Shown here: positions 8,401 to 11,556 of the stretch, piece by piece
How positions within the stretch are numbered: the stretch's first letter is position 1
How the letters are laid out: each line of letters opens with the position of its first letter
Source: Chrysochromulina tobinii
Lineage: Eukaryota; Haptophyta; Prymnesiales; Chrysochromulinaceae
Assembly: GCA_001275005.1 (NCBI GenBank)
Contig: JWZX01001717.1
Coordinates: forward strand, 1-11,556
Direction of reading: 5' to 3'
DNA length: 11,556 nucleotides
The notes under the pieces: model-generated
Told to the model about the DNA's origin: nothing
The model's input: the letters and a program-made list of their open reading frames with translations, nothing else
Database searches by the model: none
Position numbers and translations under genes: made by a program

Positions 8401-9117
8401 GCTGCCGTGGCCCAAGCGACCAGCGCAACCGCCGCGGCGGCCACGATCGGCTCGAGCACTGCGCTGCCCGGTGTGAAGGCCGGTGTGAAGGCCGCGCCCC
8501 CCGCGCCGCTGCCGTCCGGCTCGCTCTTTCCGCGTGCGGTGCCCCCCGCGCCGCCGCCCGCCGCGATGGCTATGGCCAGCGCCGGCGCAGTGAGCAGTCG
8601 CGCAGGTCCGGTGCTCGCCCCGCCGCGCCCCTCGGCGGCGTCGTCGGTGGCGGGCATCGCGCCCCCGCCCGTGCTGCCTGCAGGCATGCTCGCATCTCTC
8701 GCCGGCGCACTCGCGCCACCCAACACGGCGCCACTCGCGCATCCCGTGGCCGCTACGCTCCAGTTGCCTAATATGGCCGCCTCGCTCGCTTCCGCGCAAG
8801 CGCGCGTCGCCAGCGCACCCGTTGTCGCCGCCGGGAACCCAAATCTACTCAGCGCCGCGCAGCAGCTGCAAGCGCCGTTTGCGCAAGTGAAGGCGGCGGC
8901 GGCCGCTGCTGCCTTCGCCACGGCGGCCGCCACTGCTGCCGCCGCGGCGGCTGCCAACAACGGAGGCGCGACCAGCGCTGGGTCGGACCCGATCTCGGCC
9001 GAGCTGGCAGCGACGGCGAGTGCCACATCCGCACTGGCCGCGGCGGCCGCGGCACACGCCGCCGCGCATTCGGCCGCCACGACTCAGCTCCCGCAGCTCC
9101 CCCCTCCTGCAGAGTGA
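4768..9117 (+). CDS. large alanine-rich, probably nuclear protein of unknown function
   Basis: Start chosen at 4768: it is the first ATG after the in-frame stop at 4561 and sits in a strong context (caccatgg). The product is 1449 residues in one exon. The N-terminal third is low-complexity Ala/Pro with long poly-Ala runs (nt about 4912-4975 and 5407-5453) and a 16-residue tandem repeat. A non-repetitive island follows at nt 6034-6309 (from ERLKMLWSLL to EPWTFFEWCPIG). Next comes an acidic stretch (about 6540-6860) containing a 13-residue duplication, then a Leu/Ala-rich helical core (about 6910-8230). The basic motif GRPPKRPRGGG at nt 8350-8382 resembles an AT-hook and a nuclear localisation signal. 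The C-terminal part returns to Ala/Pro. I infer a nuclear scaffold or transcription-related role from the acidic, Ala/Pro and AT-hook-like parts. No named family is recognised. The frame stays open for 4.3 kb despite the repeats, supporting selection on the protein. Confidence 0.75.
5742..5857 (+). repeat. 48-bp in-frame tandem repeat (2.4 copies)
   Basis: Units start at 5742, 5790 and 5838; the third stops after about 20 bp. Each full unit encodes 16 residues (PSSTAAVVSTCMQGSA, with one Thr/Ala difference between units). The second unit differs from the first by very few bases, so the duplication is recent. Confidence 0.95.
6381..6420 (+). repeat. four copies of a 10-bp repeat
   Basis: Four adjacent decamers of the form gccagatcag, with one-base variants in copies 2 and 3. 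Because 10 is not a multiple of 3, the copies are read in different frames (PDQARSGQIGPDQAG). It lies in a low-complexity part of the alanine-rich protein. Confidence 0.9.
6532..6609 (+). repeat. 39-bp in-frame duplication
   Basis: Units at 6532-6570 and 6571-6609 encode AAVTKPDETDETI and AAVTKPDETDETM. They differ at a few, mostly synonymous, bases. It forms the start of the acidic region of the alanine-rich protein. Confidence 0.95.
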
Positions 9118-9531
9118 GGCGGGCGCAGCTCGTAGGGGGCGGAGTGCTGCTACAGTCCGCGACTACGAGAGGAAGACACGGCTCGACGGACAGACTTCTC
9201 GAGAGTCAAAAGTGCGCGTAGAACCATACAGACAGAGACACAGACACACACACGCGGATCGGCGCGGCATCTCTGGGGGCGTCTCCTGGAATGAAGAGGG
9301 TCAATCATCTATTATGTATTAACACCGGTGTTGGTGCGCTGCAAGGTAGCGGGGTCGCGGGGGTTCATGAGTGATGAGTACTGTTGGCGTGTGGCAAGCA
9401 AGTGTTTGCTTGCATTGCTTGTTGACGAGATTCAAGAGAAGTGCGGCGGCCGCCGAACTCGCGATTCGTCAAAGAACTTCAACTTGTGGTTGTGCGAATC
9501 GAAAGGGCAAGGCCTTCCTTCCTGTGAGTGG
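9118..9531. other. 3' UTR and spacer before the small membrane-protein gene
   Basis: After the TGA at 9115-9117 there is a ca/ga-rich stretch (about 9227-9255, cagacagagacacagacaca) and an AT-richer patch at 9300-9323. No aataaa is seen. The frame of the next gene is open through 9328-9531 and contains an ATG at 9367, so part of this spacer could be coding if that upstream start is used. Confidence 0.5.
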
Positions 9532-10167
9532 ATGCGCGTCTTGCTTGTGACGGCGAGTCTCTCTTGCTGCTCCGCCGCGTTGAGCAAATTTATGGAGCCT
9601 ATGAAGCCGCTGTCCGCGGCCATCATCGAGGATCGGCGGTCGATTAACCTCCGCGGCGGTCACATGGTATTGAGCGACGAAGCAGCGCCACTGTCGAAGA
9701 CGAAGCAGCAGCAAGCCGTGGAGGGCTTCAAGATGATCACGGAGAACGAAGCAAGCGTGCGAAAGGCTGTGGGAGTGGGCATGGGTGTGGCCACTGCGGC
9801 CGCGTACTTCACGGTTGGCATGCCCTATACCACTCTCAGCGGCTGCATCTTTGGAGCTGTTGCCACATTCCGCACTGGTGCTGAGTACCAATGAGGCTGC
9901 ATTGTGGACTCGCGCTGGAGCGTGGGCGGAGTTCTCTCCATGTCCAAAGTCCCAGCCGAGTTCGCTGATTTTGTGAAAGCCAAGCAGAAACAGCTGCTTT
10001 CCAACGTGGTGACGTCGTCTTTCATCGGCGTGGCTCTTGCAAACATAGCCGCATTCTTCGCCGGTGACGCCTCGTGGACTCTCCTTGGCGCTACGCTGGA
10101 GGCCCAGGTCCCTTGCTACATTTTGCTCGTGGTCATCTCTTTCCTCACCGCATTCGGAAGGAAATAG
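9532..10167 (+). CDS. small secretory-pathway multi-pass membrane protein (2 exons)
   Basis: Proposed exons are 9532-9877 and 9956-10167 (185 residues); using the acceptor at 9949 instead gives 187. The start at 9532 is chosen because it opens a signal-peptide-like sequence (MRVLLVTASLSCCSAALS). The in-frame ATG at 9367 would add 55 residues without a recognisable domain. Both ATG contexts are weak (T at -3). A polar segment (about 30-78) precedes a pair of hydrophobic segments around AVGVGMGVATAAAYFTVG and TLSGCIFGAVATF. After the intron, a short basic linker (FVKAKQKQ) leads to VVTSSFIGVALANIAAFF and PCYILLVVISFLTAF. The C terminus is the basic GRK. I do not recognise a family. Destination could be the endomembrane system or, given a signal peptide in an alga with complex plastids, the plastid; this is inference. 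Confidence 0.6.
9878..9955 (+). other. probable 78-nt intron
   Basis: Without splicing the frame ends at TGA 9892-9894, yet hydrophobic coding sequence resumes in the same frame. GT at 9878 with AG at 9954-9955 removes 78 nt in phase 1 and joins FRT to A-EFADFVK. An alternative AG at 9948-9949 (72 nt) also keeps the frame and adds Val-Pro. There is no obvious branch point, so the exact acceptor is uncertain. Confidence 0.6.
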
Positions 10168-10669
10168 GCGCCCACGAACTCCACTCGAAGCAAGCGCACG
10201 CCGGCCTGCGAATCGATCCGTGAAGGCGTCATCCCTAAATCGCAGCTGTAATGGAACAGGCATCGTGCCTGGTTCAGCGTTGGGATGCCGCGCCTGAGAG
10301 AATTCGATCGCAGTCTAGCGCCATAGGCGGCGCGCCCAAGATTCCTTTCTAAACAAGCTGAAGCTGCAAGCTCGAAGCCGTCGTCATCGCAACACACCGC
10401 GACGAGAGGCAGGGTGTACCGGCCGCGCCGCCGCCGGTATATCCCGCAGATCCCGGCCGCACGTACGGTACCCTAGCTGTAATGTATCATGTACCGGTGT
10501 CATGTTCGCAAGGGGCGGCCTCGTTGTGGCATCGTTAATCAAGGATTTCGTCTTTCAATTTTTCCGATCGGGGGTGGGTCAGGAACGGAATGTTGAACAC
10601 GGGCTCTATCAACGGAATCCCGTTCCGATTGATAGATGTACTTATCGTCTTCTGATCCCATTCCGATCG
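10168..10669. other. intergenic, between convergent gene ends
   Basis: The region lies between the stop of the + strand membrane-protein gene and the stop of the - strand HINT gene, so it should hold both 3' UTRs. No tRNA-like fold, aataaa or gene is seen. Short GC-rich self-complementary stretches occur near 10315-10340 and 10418-10440. One copy of the 22-bp repeat described separately lies at 10622-10643. Confidence 0.55.
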
Positions 10670-10681
10670 TTAGATGTACTT
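10622..10681. repeat. 22-bp imperfect direct repeat spanning the HINT gene stop
   Basis: gttccgattgatagatgtac (10622 onward) and attccgatcgttagatgtac (10660 onward) match over 22 bp with three or four differences, 38 bp apart. The second copy contains, on the - strand, the final codons KYI and the TAA stop of the HINT gene. The first copy lies in its 3' UTR, where the equivalent position reads KYIYQSE without a stop. Confidence 0.85.
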
Positions 10682-11498
10682 GCGCTCGCGGTGGAATGCG
10701 GCACGCTTGAAGAGCTCGATCGTGCCTGTCCTCTCGAGCATCGGCAGGAAGTAGCCGGCAGCGGTGACCATGTGGATGGAATCGAAGGCGGTCACGACCC
10801 CGTCGACGAGCGGAAAGCTCCCGTGCGTCATCACGGGCGAGTGCAGCCCCTTCTGACTCACTTGGGCGATCTTGGTCACGGCGGCGGGGATGGCCGCGCC
10901 GGTGGTCGAAGCGAGCCACATGGTGTCGCCCAGCTCAATCTCGCTCGCCGTCTTGAGGGTGGCGCAGCAGGACGGGCCTACCGGTATGTGGTGCGCCTCT
11001 GTGAGGAACGTCGACACCGCGTCATTATCGGCGAGCGAGAGCGCGCTCACGGTATCGGTGGTCAGGACGCCCTCAGCCGTGGCCACGAAGATCTCGTCGC
11101 CCGACTGCAGAGCATCGAGCGAGCGCTTGGCGCCACTGGCCACCACGACGGTTGCCGAGGATGGGAAGCACGGGGCAGCCTCGCCGGCAGCGGGGCCCGG
11201 AGGGGGGCAAGTTGTTGGCGCTGCGACCCCTCTAGACGGCCTCTCGATTGCACGCAGAAAGACCTTATCGCTGGACTTGATCTGCATCGTGGTGGTGTAT
11301 TTCGTCGACGCGTGCCCTGGGAAGGTCTTCCAGACGCAGCCTGCCGTACGGGTGAGGGTTACCACGAGGGTGAGGGTGAGGGTGGAGGGTGCGGGTGCGA
11401 ACCAAGAGAGGTGTGTGGGTGAGGATGAACCTGTCGTGGCCTGGGCGAAATTGGACGTTGGGACGTCGTCCTCGTGGTTGTACCAGAGCAGGACGTAC
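10670..11498 (-). CDS. 3' part of peptidase-HINT (Hog) gene, paralogue of the gene at 845
   Basis: Partial: the gene begins beyond the right edge, inside intron 1. Exons in view are 11498-11431 and 11340-10670, ending at TAA. The first part repeats the C-terminal domain of the left gene (YVLLWYNHEDD, SSDKVFLRAIE). A short Pro-rich linker leads to a Hedgehog/intein (HINT) domain of about 137 residues. It starts at PCFPSSATVVVASG with candidate nucleophile Cys (codon 11170-11168), followed by a Leu-x-Ser-Gly-Asp segment (LQSGDEI), the TxxH motif in FLTEAHHIPVG (Thr codon 11002-11000, His codon 10993-10991), and SPVMTHGSFPLVDGVVTAFDS. These match the order and spacing of Hog domains, which cleave themselves at the Cys and can transfer the upstream part to a sterol. 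After the domain only about 28 residues remain, much shorter than the sterol-recognition region of Hedgehog. The left paralogue predicts a secreted peptidase domain upstream. Confidence 0.8.
10760..11170 (-). other. Hedgehog-type HINT (Hog) domain
   Basis: The domain spans the catalytic Cys to just past VDGVVTAFDSI. The Cys, the TxxH pair about 56 residues later and the C-terminal VDGV strand are all present. Two deviations are noted. The residue before the nucleophile is Pro (Gly in Hedgehog). The second cysteine of the Hedgehog VDGVLASCYA motif is replaced by Phe. No homing endonuclease is inserted and no intein-style C-terminal His-Asn is seen. Confidence 0.8.
11341..11430 (-). other. probable intron 2 of the right peptidase-HINT gene
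   Basis: Identical in sequence to the 90-nt segment 1967-2056 of the left gene, with the same GT and AG. On the + strand it appears as gtgagg repeats. In frame and stop-free, so splicing is inferred rather than forced. Confidence 0.55.
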
Positions 11499-11556
11499 CT
11501 AAAGGTTATAGCGTGGAAAAGGGGCATCGAGGAGGTGAGAAGAGCGCGGGAGAGAA
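11499..11556 (-). other. 3' part of intron 1 of the right gene, cut by the window edge
   Basis: These 58 bases match 1841-1898 exactly in reverse complement and end at the same AG acceptor. The donor and the upstream peptidase exon would lie to the right of this window. Confidence 0.75.

Larger units (their letters stand above)
11179..11556 (-). repeat. right arm of inverted duplication
   Basis: Reverse complement of 1841-2218 at about 98% identity; paired coordinates sum to 13397. Homology ends at 11179, 3-4 codons before the HINT cysteine. It reaches the last base of the window, so its true length is unknown. Confidence 0.95.

Noticed and set aside
10670-11170. Intein rather than Hog domain
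   Set aside because: There is no C-terminal extein, no terminal His-Asn and no homing endonuclease. The VDGV strand and C-terminal position fit Hedgehog-type HINT better.
10502-11422. 306-residue + strand frame over the right end
   Set aside because: It is antisense to the HINT gene, whose motifs and agreement with the left paralogue show which strand codes.
1-11556. Transposon bounded by the inverted arms
   Set aside because: The arms are parts of a host-like gene, and I see no transposase, integrase or target-site duplication in the window.

Overview
The window looks like nuclear DNA from a GC-rich unicellular eukaryote, most likely a marine alga (haptophyte-like; a pelagophyte or dinoflagellate cannot be excluded). 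The reasons are high G+C, several long alanine-rich coding tracts, short GT-AG introns (about 70-120 nt), Kozak-type starts, no operon layout and no bacterial ribosome binding sites. No rRNA, tRNA, CRISPR or complete transposon was found.

Layout. (1) 1-844: non-coding, with a 23-bp direct repeat. (2) 845-2373 (+): a secreted papain/C39-like cysteine peptidase gene, best read as three exons. Its 3' end has decayed into a Glu-Gly-encoding hexanucleotide array. (3) 2374-3106: no convincing gene; a possible poly(A) signal and a pentamer repeat. (4) 3107-4540 (+): a single-exon hypothetical protein with an SH3/KOW-like segment. (5) 4768-9117 (+): a 1449-residue alanine-rich protein with a helical core and an AT-hook/NLS-like motif, probably nuclear. 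(6) 9532-10167 (+): a small secretory-pathway membrane protein, split by a short intron. (7) 10670-11556 (-): the 3' part of a second copy of the peptidase gene. It is inverted, about 98% identical to the first copy over 378 bp, and carries a Hedgehog-type HINT (Hog) autoprocessing domain at its C terminus.

The main point is that the two ends of the window are inverted duplicates of one gene family whose architecture appears to be signal peptide, cysteine-peptidase-like domain, small C-terminal beta domain, then HINT domain. The right copy keeps the HINT domain. In the left copy, homology stops 3-4 codons before the HINT nucleophilic cysteine, and the rest is replaced by 19 hexamers bracketed by an 11-bp inverted repeat. 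A protease-like module joined to a self-cleaving Hog module would be an unusual secreted autoprocessing protein. The 5' half of the right copy lies beyond the window, so the full fusion is inferred from the left copy. The three genes between the arms look unrelated to each other and to the arms.
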